Shown one piece after another: positions 34,297-42,573 of a stretch of DNA of 64,000 nt. Position numbers and translations under genes: made by a program. The stretch covers positions 434,001 through 498,000 of the forward strand of contig NZ_JAAOXM010000005.1 in the NCBI RefSeq assembly GCF_011605345.1. The letters run 5' to 3'. Each line of letters starts with the position of its first letter. Within the stretch, counting starts at the first letter, position 1. Source of the stretch: Burkholderia sp. D-99. Lineage in GTDB: Bacteria; Pseudomonadota; Gammaproteobacteria; Burkholderiales; Burkholderiaceae. Below the pieces are notes generated by a model. It had not been told where the DNA came from. It ran no database searches and saw only the letters and a list, made by a program, of their open reading frames with translations.

Positions 34297-34974
34297 ATGA
34301 CTTTCTCCATCGTCGGGCGTTGCCCGGAGACGGGCCAGCTCGGCATCGCGATCAGCTCGTCGAGCATCGCGGTGGGCGCGCGCTGCCCGTGGGTGCGCGC
34401 GGGCGTCGGTGCCGTCGCGACGCAGAACATCACGCTGCCGGCGCTCGGCCCGCAGATCCTCGACCTGATCGAGCACGAGCAGCTCGCGCCCGCCGCGGCG
34501 CTCGACCGCGCGCTCAGCGCGAACGGCTGGAGCCAGTACCGGCAGGTCACGGTGATCGACGGGCAGGGGCAGACGGCGTGCTTCACCGGCAAGGAAGCGC
34601 TCGGCACGCATCACGCGGTGCGTGGCGAACAGTGCGTGGCGGCCGGCAACCTGCTGGCTTCGCCGGCCGTGATCGACGCGATGGCGCGCGCCTTCGAACA
34701 GGCGCCCGGCCTGCTCGCCGATCGCCTGCTGTCCGCGATGCATGCGGCGATGGCGGCCGGCGGCGAGGCGGGGCCGGTGCATTCGGCCGCGCTGAAGGTG
34801 GCCGGCGACGTGACCTGGCCGATTGTCGACCTGCGCGTCGACTGGGCCGATGCCGATCCGATCGGACAACTCGATGCGCTGTGGCGTGCGTATCGGCCGC
34901 AGATGCAGGACTACCAGACGCGCGCGCTGAACCCGACCGCCGCGCCGAGCTACGGAGTGCCCGGCGATGAATGA
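34297..34974 (+). CDS. DUF1028 family protein (Ntn-hydrolase-like)
   Basis: 225 residues from the ATG at 34297 (TAGGAGG upstream). The N-terminus MTFSIVGRCPETGQLGIAISSSSIAVGARCPWVRAGVGAVATQ and the later TGKEALGTHHAVRGEQCVAAGNLL are diagnostic of DUF1028. Members accompany RidA and peptidase or amidohydrolase genes in many proteobacteria; the activity is unknown. The last 8 bases overlap the start of the M20 hydrolase. Confidence 0.92.
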   Translation: MTFSIVGRCPETGQLGIAISSSSIAVGARCPWVRAGVGAVATQNITLPALGPQILDLIEHEQLAPAAALDRALSANGWSQYRQVTVIDGQGQTACFTGKEALGTHHAVRGEQCVAAGNLLASPAVIDAMARAFEQAPGLLADRLLSAMHAAMAAGGEAGPVHSAALKVAGDVTWPIVDLRVDWADADPIGQLDALWRAYRPQMQDYQTRALNPTAAPSYGVPGDE

Positions 34975-36130
34975 CACGTCGAGCCGCGCGTTGCTCGAAC
35001 GGCTGATCGGTTTCGCGACGGTGAGCCGCGATTCGAATCTCGAGATGATCGGTTTCATCCGCGACTATCTCGCGGGGTTCGGCGTCGAGAGCGAACTCTT
35101 CTACAACGCGGAACAGACGAAAGCGAGCCTGTACGCGACGATCGGGCCGCGCGATCGCGGCGGCATCGCGCTGTCGGGCCATACCGACGTGGTGCCGGTC
35201 GACGGGCAGGCGTGGACGGTCGAGCCGTTCCGGCTGACCGAGCGCGACGGCCGCCTGTACGGCCGCGGCACGGCCGACATGAAGGGCTTCATCGCGTCGG
35301 TGCTCGCGGCCGTGCCGGCGTTCGTCGCCCGGCCGCTGAGCGTGCCCGTGCATCTCGCGTTCTCGTACGACGAGGAAGTCGGCTGCCTCGGCGTGCGGCC
35401 GATGCTCGACGCACTGGCCGCGCGCGAGCACCGGCCGCGCCTGTGCCTGATCGGTGAGCCGACCGAACTGAAGCCGGTGCTCGGTCACAAGGGCAAGCTC
35501 GCGATGCGCTGCCACGTGAAGGGGGCCGCGTGCCACTCGGCGTACGCGCCGTCGGGCGTCAACGCGATCGACTATGCGGCGAAGCTGATCGGCCGGCTCG
35601 GCGAGATCGGCGCGGCGCTCGCGCGGCCCGAACGGCACGACGGCCGTTTCGATCCGCCGTTCTCGACCGTGCAGACCGGGCTGATCAAGGGCGGCCGTGC
35701 GCTGAACATCGTGCCGGCCGAATGCGAGTTCGATTTCGAGGTGCGCGCGCTGCCGGATTTCGATGCGCACGACGTGCCGAGGAAGCTGCAGGACTATGCG
35801 GAATCCGAACTGTTGCCGAAGATGCGTGCGGTGCAGCCCGATACCGACATTCGATTGCAGTCGCTGGGCGCGTATCCGGGGCTGGCCACCGCACCGGACA
35901 GCGAAGCCGCGCGCCTGCTCGCGATGCTGAGTGGTTCCGACGCATTCGGCACGGTTGCATTCGGCACCGAGGGCGGGCTGTTCGGGCAGGCCGGCATTCC
36001 GACCGTGGTGTGCGGGCCCGGCAGCATGGACCAGGGGCACAAGCCCGACGAGTTCGTCACGCTCGACCAGCTGCACGGCTGCGACGCGATGCTGGGCCGG
36101 CTGGCCGCGCATCTTTCGTCGGCCGCCTGA
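34967..36130 (+). CDS. M20-family hydrolase, acetylornithine deacetylase (ArgE)-like
   Basis: 387 residues. Metal-binding motifs are visible: GHTDVVPVDG with metal His and the nearby catalytic Asp, GRGTADMKGF with the bridging Asp, DEEVGCLG with the catalytic/metal Glu pair, LIGEPTELKPV, and the late GPGSMDQGHKPDEFV with the last metal His. It removes an acyl group from an amino-acid-like nitrogen. Because a catabolic context surrounds it, the true substrate may be an N-acyl intermediate and not acetylornithine. It ends the operon before a clear terminator. Confidence 0.9.
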   Translation: MNDTSSRALLERLIGFATVSRDSNLEMIGFIRDYLAGFGVESELFYNAEQTKASLYATIGPRDRGGIALSGHTDVVPVDGQAWTVEPFRLTERDGRLYGRGTADMKGFIASVLAAVPAFVARPLSVPVHLAFSYDEEVGCLGVRPMLDALAAREHRPRLCLIGEPTELKPVLGHKGKLAMRCHVKGAACHSAYAPSGVNAIDYAAKLIGRLGEIGAALARPERHDGRFDPPFSTVQTGLIKGGRALNIVPAECEFDFEVRALPDFDAHDVPRKLQDYAESELLPKMRAVQPDTDIRLQSLGAYPGLATAPDSEAARLLAMLSGSDAFGTVAFGTEGGLFGQAGIPTVVCGPGSMDQGHKPDEFVTLDQLHGCDAMLGRLAAHLSSAA

Positions 36131-36144
36131 AACCGTCACCGCCG

Positions 36145-36190
36145 ACACGCACGCACTGCCTTGCGCGGTGCGTGCGTGTTTGCGCTTTTT
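36145..36190 (+). terminator. Rho-independent terminator after the ArgE-like gene
   Basis: A perfect 12-base stem ACACGCACGCAC with GTGCGTGCGTGT and 11-base loop, followed by TTGCGCTTTTTAT. It ends the plus-strand operon; the convergent LysR gene stops at the same place. Confidence 0.8.
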
Positions 36191-37118
36191 ATCGCGCCGT
36201 TTCCGCGACGATCTGCGCGAGCCGCTCGCGGCAGAAATCGACGAACGACTGCGCCTGCTTCGTGAGTTGACCGCGCTTCAACCGCGCGCTCACGAGCCCC
36301 GACGGGCTCACCGTTTCGCTGAGGCCAATCGTCACGACCCGCTGGCCGTCGTACGTGTATTCGGAATGCGGGCGCGTGACGAGCAGCGAGAAGCCGAATC
36401 CCTGGCCGACCATCCCGCGCACCATCTCGATCGAAGGCGACCCGAACACGATGTTCGGCGTCAGCCCGAGTTCGTGAAAGAGGCTGACGAAATACGTGCG
36501 GCTCGGCTGCACGTCGAGCAGGATCATCGGCTCGACGCAGAGGTCGCGCAACGACACGTGCGCCTGGCCCGCGAACCGGTGGTTCTCCGGCAGCAGCACG
36601 TACGGTTGCTGCGGCGGCATCAGCGGCTCGGTCTCGATCGTGCCGTCGAGGTCGTGGTCGTACATGAGCGCGAGATCGAACGTGCCGGACGTCAGGCCCT
36701 GCACGAGTTCCTGCTGGTCGCCGTCGCGCAGCCGGATGTTTACGCCGGGGTAGCGCTCGCGAAAGCCCGCGATCAGTTGCGGCAGGTAGAGCGGCGCGAC
36801 CGTCTCGAAGCAGCCGATGTCGATCTGCCCGGTGATCACGTCGTTGTCGGCGAGCGCGTTCTGTTCGAATTCGTGCGAGATGCGCAGCAGCTCCTGCGCT
36901 TTCCGGTAGAAGCGCGTGCCGCTCGGCGTCAGCGACACGCCCTGCGCGTGATGGCGGATGAACAGCTTCACGCCGAAGCTTTCTTCCAGCCCCTTGATCG
37001 CGCTGGAGATCGACGGCTGCGCGATGAAGAGCTGGCGCGATGCCTCGGCCACGCTGCCGGATTCCACCGTCGTCACGAAGTATTTCAGTTGCCGCAAAGT
37101 GTAGTGAGCCACACGCAC
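36189..37118 (-). CDS. LysR-family transcriptional regulator
   Basis: 309 residues, the family norm. The N-terminal HTH reads LRQLKYFVTTVESGSVAEASRQLFIAQPSISSAIKGLEESFGVKLFIRHHAQGVSLTPSG. The remainder is the substrate-binding effector domain with QIDIGCFETVAPLYLPQLIAGFRERYPGV. It is divergent from the NCS1 permease, with about 390 bases between starts, and convergent with the M20 operon; it probably regulates one or both. Confidence 0.93.
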   Translation of the reverse strand: MRVAHYTLRQLKYFVTTVESGSVAEASRQLFIAQPSISSAIKGLEESFGVKLFIRHHAQGVSLTPSGTRFYRKAQELLRISHEFEQNALADNDVITGQIDIGCFETVAPLYLPQLIAGFRERYPGVNIRLRDGDQQELVQGLTSGTFDLALMYDHDLDGTIETEPLMPPQQPYVLLPENHRFAGQAHVSLRDLCVEPMILLDVQPSRTYFVSLFHELGLTPNIVFGSPSIEMVRGMVGQGFGFSLLVTRPHSEYTYDGQRVVTIGLSETVSPSGLVSARLKRGQLTKQAQSFVDFCRERLAQIVAETAR

Positions 37119-37507
37119 CTCTGATGCACGGCCCCGGCGTGCCGCCGCGGGCGCAATCTGTCCATGGTTGTGCGTAGCACCTTACCTGAAAGGCCCCGGT
37201 GCCGGAATTTCCGCTGCAGAGCTTTTTCGTATGTCCCGGAAATATTTTTAGTATTTTCCGGCCGCGAGGCACGTGGCGCACCATCGTCTCCAACCTGGAT
37301 CACGAAGTTCACGACGCGGCCGCGCATGCGCCGGCGGGATAGATCATCCGTCCCCGCCAAGCGCATCGTCCGCTTCGTGCGACACCGCCGCCCGTGCACG
37401 CGGTGCGTCGTCGTTCGCGTATCCGGACCCGATTGCAGGCGCGCACCCCGACGCGCGCCGGCTGACACGGCACGCGCGCATCGCCGCGCAGGACAGGAGA
37501 CATCACC
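37119..37507. other. Divergent region LysR / NCS1 permease
   Basis: About 390 bases holding both promoters. No gene is supported. A T-N11-A LysR site was not securely identified. A short stretch around 37,225-37,255 is AT-rich (GGAAATATTTTTAGTATTTTCCGG) and is the likeliest promoter; it also contains the imperfect inverted repeat CCGGAAAT...ATTTTCCGG. Confidence 0.45.
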
Positions 37508-38929
37508 ATGACGAACGTGGACCGCAATGCGTCCCCGATGATAGAGAAACACACGATCGGCTACGTGCCGCCCGCGGAGCGCCACGGCAAGGTGCGCGAC
37601 CTGTTCACGCTCTGGTTCGGCGGCAACATCGCGCCGCTGCCGATCGTGACCGGCGCGCTCGGCGTGCAGATGTTCCACCTGAACCTGATGTGGGGCATCG
37701 TCGCGATCGTCGTCGGCCAGGCGGTCGGCGGCGTGCTGATGGCGCTGCATTCCGCGCAGGGGCCGCAGATGGGCATTCCGCAGATGATCCAGAGCCGCGC
37801 GCAGTTCGGTTCGTGGGGCGCGCTGCTCGTCACGGTGATCGCGGCCGTGATGTACGTCGGCTTCTTCGCGTCGAACATCGTGCTCGCCGGCAAGTCGGTG
37901 CACGGCATCGCGTCGTCGGTGCCGGTGCCCGTCGGCATCGTGATCGGCGCGGTGGGTTCGGGGCTGATCGGCATCGTCGGCTACCGGTTCATCCACATCC
38001 TGAACCGGATCGGCACGTGGGTGCTCGGCATCGGGATCGTGGTCGGCTTCTGGATGATCCTGACGCACGTGACGACCGACGATTTCCTGACGCGCGGCGG
38101 CTTCAGCTTCGCGGGCTGGCTCGCGACGGTGTCGCTGTCGGCGTTGTGGCAGATCGCGTTCGCGCCGTACGTGTCGGACTATTCGCGCTATCTGCCGGAA
38201 AACGTCGGTGTGGCGTCGACCTTCTGGGCGACCTATCTCGGCTGCACGATCGGCTCGACGCTCGCGTTCATCTTCGGCGCGGTCGCGGTGCTCGCGGTGC
38301 CGGCCGGCGCGGACACGATGGATGCCGTCAAGCAGGCGACGGGCCCGCTCGGCCCGCTGATGCTCGTGCTGTTCCTGCTGAGCGTGATCAGCCACAACGC
38401 GCTGAACCTGTACGGCGCGGTGCTCGCGGTGATCACGTCGGTGCAGACCTTCGCGTACAAGTGGATTCCGACCGCGAAGGCGCGTGCGGTGGTGTCGGTC
38501 GTGATCTTCGTTGGATGCTGTTACGCGGCGATCGGCGCGTCGACGAACTTCGTCGGCAACCTCGTCGATCTCGTGCTCGCGCTGCTCGTCGTGCTGGTGC
38601 CGTGGACCGCGATCAACCTGATCGACTTCTACGTGATCCACAAGGGCAAGTACGACATCAAGTCGATCTTCATGGTCGATGGCGGGATCTACGGCCGCTT
38701 CAACCCGCAGGCGCTGCTCGCGTATGCGATCGGCATCCTCGTGCAGATTCCGTTCATGAACACGCCGATGTATGCGGGCCCGATTCCCGCGCATCTCGGC
38801 GGCGCGGACCTGTCGTGGCTCGTGGGGCTCGCGCTGACGTCGCCGCTGTACTACTGGCTCGCGAAGCGCGACAGCGCGTATCGGCGCCGGCAGACGGGCG
38901 CGACGATGCCGCCGACGGCGGTGCGCTGA
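37508..38929 (+). CDS. NCS1-family purine/cytosine permease-like transporter
   Basis: 473 residues with about twelve membrane spans. The start IGYVPPAERHGKVRDLFTLWFGGNIAPLPIVTGALGV and GPQMGIPQMIQSRAQFGSWGALL match the CodB/PucI family substrate site. Typical substrates are nucleobases, hydantoins, allantoin or related N-heterocycles, taken up with Na+ or H+. An ACAGGAG site precedes the ATG. Together with the monooxygenase, RidA, DUF1028 and M20 hydrolase it suggests uptake and breakdown of a nitrogenous compound. A GGGGCATGCCCC palindrome follows the stop. Confidence 0.92.
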   Translation: MTNVDRNASPMIEKHTIGYVPPAERHGKVRDLFTLWFGGNIAPLPIVTGALGVQMFHLNLMWGIVAIVVGQAVGGVLMALHSAQGPQMGIPQMIQSRAQFGSWGALLVTVIAAVMYVGFFASNIVLAGKSVHGIASSVPVPVGIVIGAVGSGLIGIVGYRFIHILNRIGTWVLGIGIVVGFWMILTHVTTDDFLTRGGFSFAGWLATVSLSALWQIAFAPYVSDYSRYLPENVGVASTFWATYLGCTIGSTLAFIFGAVAVLAVPAGADTMDAVKQATGPLGPLMLVLFLLSVISHNALNLYGAVLAVITSVQTFAYKWIPTAKARAVVSVVIFVGCCYAAIGASTNFVGNLVDLVLALLVVLVPWTAINLIDFYVIHKGKYDIKSIFMVDGGIYGRFNPQALLAYAIGILVQIPFMNTPMYAGPIPAHLGGADLSWLVGLALTSPLYYWLAKRDSAYRRRQTGATMPPTAVR

Positions 38930-39391
38930 GCGGGGCATGCCCCGACGCGCGCGAGGCGGCCACGGTGGCGTCTCTTGCGCTGCGCTGTCGAGGGCGCGGG
39001 CATGGCGGAGGTCGGCATTCCGTGTGGTCGCAGCGTCGCGGCACCGGCTCTGACTCTGGCACCGGCACCGGCACCGGCTCTGACTCTGACTCTGACTCTG
39101 ACTCTGACTCCGGGGCTCCGGCTCCCGCTCCCGCTCCCGCTCCCGCTCCCGCTCCCGCTCCCGCTCCTGCTCCTGCTCCTGCTCCCGCTCCGGAAGGCAA
39201 TGCGCCGGTCGATCGTGACGAGATGGGGAAACCGCCGATGGAGTAGAGTGCATCGGCCGGTCCGGCCGGACGCGCGGGATACGCATCGATTCAGCCGCGC
39301 GTACTGCCACACACGACCGGATCGCACCTCTGTCCGCCGACGCCGGTACCCGGCCGACGCGAGCCCGACAAATCGATCGCGGAGCAGGAGC
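38930..39391. other. Gene-free region carrying the hexanucleotide repeat
   Basis: About 460 bases between the permease and a RidA gene. Apart from the repeat tract at 39040-39192 I see nothing supported. One open frame reads through the repeat as Ser-Asp then Ala-Pro dipeptides and ends ...DRDEMGKPPME at 39246, with a possible GTG start at 39022; it is reported as a finding, not as a gene. Confidence 0.5.
39040..39192. repeat. Hexanucleotide repeat tract
   Basis: 25.5 hexamers in register. The left part mixes GGCACC, GGCTCT and GACTCT units (with four consecutive GACTCT); the right part is 13 GCTCCN units from 39115 to 39192, mostly GCTCCC with three GCTCCT. Perfect hexamer register over 153 bases points to slipped-strand expansion. 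Confidence 0.95.
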
Positions 39392-39778
39392 ATGCCCCTT
39401 CAACTGCATCAACCGGCCGGCGTCGCCGTGCCGTTGTCCCGTTACAGTCATGGCGTCTCGGCACCGGTCGAGGCGCGCTGGCTGCATATCTCCGGCCAGG
39501 TCGGGATCGCGCCCGACGGCAGCGTGCCGGAAGACCCGGAGCGGCAGATGGAAATCGCCTGGGACAACCTGTTCGCCGTGCTGGCCGATGCGGGCATGGC
39601 GGCGTCGGATCTGGTCAAGGTGGACGGTTTCCTGACCCGTCCCGATCTGGTGCCGCTCTATCGCACGGTGCGCGAGCGGCGGCTGGGCGGCCACGCAAGC
39701 GCGTCGACCGTCGTGATAGTCAGCGGCCTGGTCGTGCCGTCGCTGCTGGTCGAGATCCAGGCGGTCGCGGCGAAATAA
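39392..39778 (+). CDS. RidA-family protein (second)
   Basis: 128 residues; GGAGCAGGAG before the ATG. The Rid pattern is visible as RWLHISGQVGIAPDGSVPEDPERQMEIAWDNLFAVLADAGMAASDLVKVDGFL and VVPSLLVEIQAVAAK. It is distinct in sequence from the Rid protein at 33.9 kb. Likely a deaminase or a substrate-channel factor of unknown substrate; it stands alone between the repeat and a LysR gene. Confidence 0.88.
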   Translation: MPLQLHQPAGVAVPLSRYSHGVSAPVEARWLHISGQVGIAPDGSVPEDPERQMEIAWDNLFAVLADAGMAASDLVKVDGFLTRPDLVPLYRTVRERRLGGHASASTVVIVSGLVVPSLLVEIQAVAAK

Positions 39779-39823
39779 CCGGACGAGGCGTTCGGCCCGC
39801 ACCCGGCCGGACGTTCGCTGCGG

Positions 39824-40717
39824 TCACGACGTCGCGGGAAACAGGTGTCCGGCCATGAAGTCGACGAATGCCCGTACCCTGGGCAGCAGTTGACGATTGG
39901 ACGGCCACAACACCCAGAACGTGCTCGACGCGTTCGTCCATGCGTCGAGCACCGTCGTCAGCGTGCCGTCGTCGATGGCGCGCTGCACGGCGAAATCCGG
40001 CAGGCACGCGATCCCGTGACCGTCGATGGCCATGTGCAGCAGGGTCTCGACATGGTTGCTGGTCATGCTGGCCGGCGGCAGGAAGCCGGGATCGCCGGGC
40101 TGCCGGTGCAACGGCCATTTCTCCAGCAGGCCGGTGGTCGGGAAGCGGTGCAGCAGGCACGCGTGCTGCGCGAGTTCCTCCGGCGCGGCAGGGGGCGCAT
40201 GCCGCCGGAAATACCCGGGCGAGCCGACACACAGGAAGCGGCTCGCGCCCAGGCGCCGGCTCTGCAGCCGGGAATCGCTCAGCTCGCCGGTCCGCACCAC
40301 CGCGTCAAAACCCTCGTCGACCACGTCCACCAGACGGTCGCTGAAATCCAGGTCGAGTTCGATTTGCGGATGGCGTTCGGCGAAGGCGGACAGCACGGGC
40401 AGCATCAGTCCGCTGACGAGCGGCAGGCTGACGCGCAGGCGCCCTTGCGGGCTCGCGTGCGTACTGGCCAGCTCGTTCTCCGCGGCGGTGACTTCGGCGA
40501 GGATCCGGCGGCAGCGATCGAGGAACAGCGCGCCTTCCGCCGTCACGCTGACGCTTCGGGTGCTGCGCTGGAACAGCCGGACGCCGAGCTTTTCCTCCAG
40601 CCGCGCGATGGCCTTGCTGACCGCCGACGCCGAAATGCCGAGCTGGCGCCCGGCCGTCGCAAAGCTGCGCGTGTCGGCCACCTGCACGAAGACGGTCATG
40701 CCGTTGAGGCTGTCCAT
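39824..40717 (-). CDS. LysR-family regulator of the adjacent exporter
   Basis: 297 residues. HTH: MDSLNGMTVFVQVADTRSFATAGRQLGISASAVSKAIARLEEKLGVRLFQRSTRSVSVTAEG. The effector domain includes GRLRVSLPLVSGLMLPVLSAFAERHPQIELDLDFSDRLVDVVDEGFDAVVRTG, the CrgA/AaeR-like type. It is divergent from the MFS transporter 173 bases away, the usual position for its regulator. Confidence 0.93.
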   Translation of the reverse strand: MDSLNGMTVFVQVADTRSFATAGRQLGISASAVSKAIARLEEKLGVRLFQRSTRSVSVTAEGALFLDRCRRILAEVTAAENELASTHASPQGRLRVSLPLVSGLMLPVLSAFAERHPQIELDLDFSDRLVDVVDEGFDAVVRTGELSDSRLQSRRLGASRFLCVGSPGYFRRHAPPAAPEELAQHACLLHRFPTTGLLEKWPLHRQPGDPGFLPPASMTSNHVETLLHMAIDGHGIACLPDFAVQRAIDDGTLTTVLDAWTNASSTFWVLWPSNRQLLPRVRAFVDFMAGHLFPATS

Positions 40718-40890
40718 TCGATACTCCGATTCATGACAGATCCGTCATCTTAGTCCTGAAATGATCGCGGATTATCGGCGACTGGTTCCTCGATAGAATC
40801 AATCGCCAGCGCCATCACGCCACCGCCGCCGCGCGATTCCTGATGCCGGGCGGGCGCGGATGGTCCCCGTGACTTGCAGGAGCGCGTCCG

Positions 40891-42456
40891 ATGACGACCA
40901 CGACCACCCCCGCCACGACGGCCGCCGCGACGCATGTCGCCACCCGCCGCGTGCCGTTGATCCTGACCGGCTGCCTGACGGCGGCGGTCATTCCGTTGAG
41001 CATCGCCGGCCCCGCGGTTGCCGTCCCGTCGATCAATCATGCGCTGGGCGGCAGCACGGCCGAGCTGACCTGGATCATCAACGCGTACCTCGTCACCTAC
41101 GGCAGTGCCACGCCGGCGGCGGGGAGCCTGGCGGATACCTACGGACGCAAGCGGAGCTGGCTGGGCGGCATGCTGGTGTTTGCGCTGGTCACGGCGGCCA
41201 TTCCGTTCATGCCGTCGGTGCTGTGGCTCGACATCCTGCGGCTGATCCAGGGGCTGGGCGCGGCGGCGGCGTTCGCCAGCGCGATGGCGGCGCTCACCCA
41301 GGCGTTCGACGGCCATGCCCGCACGCGCGTGTTCAGCCTGATCGGCACGACCTTCGGCGCGGGCGCGGCGTTCGGGCCGTTCGTGGCCGGCGTGCTGATC
41401 GACAGCGTGGGCTGGCAATGGGTATTCCTGCTGCCGGCGGCGATCGCCGCGCTGGTGTCGGTCATGGTCGCGCTGTTCGCGAGCGAATCGCGCGATCCCG
41501 ATGCCACGGGCCTGGACTGGCCCGGCGCGCTCACCTTCACTGCCGGCCTCGCGGTGTTCACCTACGGCATCGTGCTCGTGCCGGAGAAGGGCTGGGGCGA
41601 TGCATCGGTCCTGTCCGCGCTCGCGGGCGCCGTCGTGCTGCTGGGCACGTTCGTGTTCGTCGAACGGCGGCGCGACAAGCCGCTGCTCGACCTGTCGCTG
41701 TTCGCGAACGTGCGCTTCGTCGGCGTGCAGGTGCTGGCGGTGGCGCCGGCCTATACCTACGTCGTCCTGCTCATCGTGTTGCCTGCGCGGTTCATCGGCA
41801 TGGAGGGCCACGGCGCGCTGGAGGCCGGCCGGATGATGATTGCGCTGTCGGCGCCGCTGCTGGTGGTGCCGTTCCTGGCCGGGCAGCTCGCTCGCTGGAT
41901 CAACGTCGGCGTGCTGTCCGGGATCGGGCTCGTCATCGCGGCGGCCGGCCTGGCGTGGCTCGGTGTCAGCATCCATGACCGCGCCCATGACGGCCGGCTG
42001 CTCGCGATGCTGGTGATCGGTACGGGGATCGGCCTGCCCTGGGGGCTGATGGATGGTCTCGCGGTGAGCGTGGTGCCGAAGGAGCGGGCCGGCATGGCGG
42101 CCGGCATCTTCAACGCGGTGCGTCTGGCGGGAGACGGGCTGGCGCTCGCGGCGGTGAGCGTGATGCTGTCGGCGCGGATCGGCACGGCGCTGGCGGCGTC
42201 CGCGCGCGACGGCGTGCCGGGACTCGCGCCCGGCGGCCGTCTCGTGGAGGTCGCGAACCGGCTCGCCATGAGCGATCTGAGCAACGCGATGGCCGGCGTG
42301 CCCGAGACGGCGCGCGCGGCGCTGCTGCGCGCGTACGAGAGTGCGTTCGGGTTTCAGCTGTTCGCGCTGGCGGCTGCGGCAGCCGTGACGGCACTGCTGG
42401 TCGTTCTGTTGCTCGGCAAGGTAAGGAATACGAACGACGAGCGTCAGGCGCAATAG
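40891..42456 (+). CDS. MFS drug/metabolite exporter (DHA2, EmrB/QacA type)
   Basis: 521 residues, long enough for fourteen spans. Motif C-like and motif A-like segments are present: LTWIINAYLVTYGSATPAAGSLADTYGRKRSWLGGMLVFAL and the IGTTFGAGAAFGPFVAGVLIDSVGWQWVFLLPAAIAAL antiporter motif. It likely exports toxic compounds by proton exchange. A LysR regulator is divergent. A GC-rich hairpin follows. Confidence 0.92.
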   Translation: MTTTTTPATTAAATHVATRRVPLILTGCLTAAVIPLSIAGPAVAVPSINHALGGSTAELTWIINAYLVTYGSATPAAGSLADTYGRKRSWLGGMLVFALVTAAIPFMPSVLWLDILRLIQGLGAAAAFASAMAALTQAFDGHARTRVFSLIGTTFGAGAAFGPFVAGVLIDSVGWQWVFLLPAAIAALVSVMVALFASESRDPDATGLDWPGALTFTAGLAVFTYGIVLVPEKGWGDASVLSALAGAVVLLGTFVFVERRRDKPLLDLSLFANVRFVGVQVLAVAPAYTYVVLLIVLPARFIGMEGHGALEAGRMMIALSAPLLVVPFLAGQLARWINVGVLSGIGLVIAAAGLAWLGVSIHDRAHDGRLLAMLVIGTGIGLPWGLMDGLAVSVVPKERAGMAAGIFNAVRLAGDGLALAAVSVMLSARIGTALAASARDGVPGLAPGGRLVEVANRLAMSDLSNAMAGVPETARAALLRAYESAFGFQLFALAAAAAVTALLVVLLLGKVRNTNDERQAQ

Positions 42457-42465
42457 GCGACAGCC

Positions 42466-42490
42466 GGCCACGTCGCGTGCGGACGTGGCC
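42466..42490. terminator. Hairpin between convergent MFS and oxidoreductase genes
   Basis: GGCCACGTC pairs perfectly with GACGTGGCC around a 7-base loop, 10 bases after the exporter stop. No T-run; a bidirectional end signal is plausible. Confidence 0.5.
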
Positions 42491-42573
42491 GCGCCGCACG
42501 CGGCGCGGCGTCGCGCGCCGGCGGCAGGCGCGCGGGGTACATCGAGCCGCGCCCGCGCGCGCCCGCCGCTGGA

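Noticed and set aside
38754..39200. Minus-strand ORF with Gly-Ala and Ser-Glu dipeptide runs
   Set aside because: It is only the hexanucleotide repeat read in another frame; no ribosome site or homology.
37085..39802. 905-residue minus-strand frame across the NCS1 permease
   Set aside because: Shadow of the permease and repeat; contains Arg/His/Asp runs and no domain.
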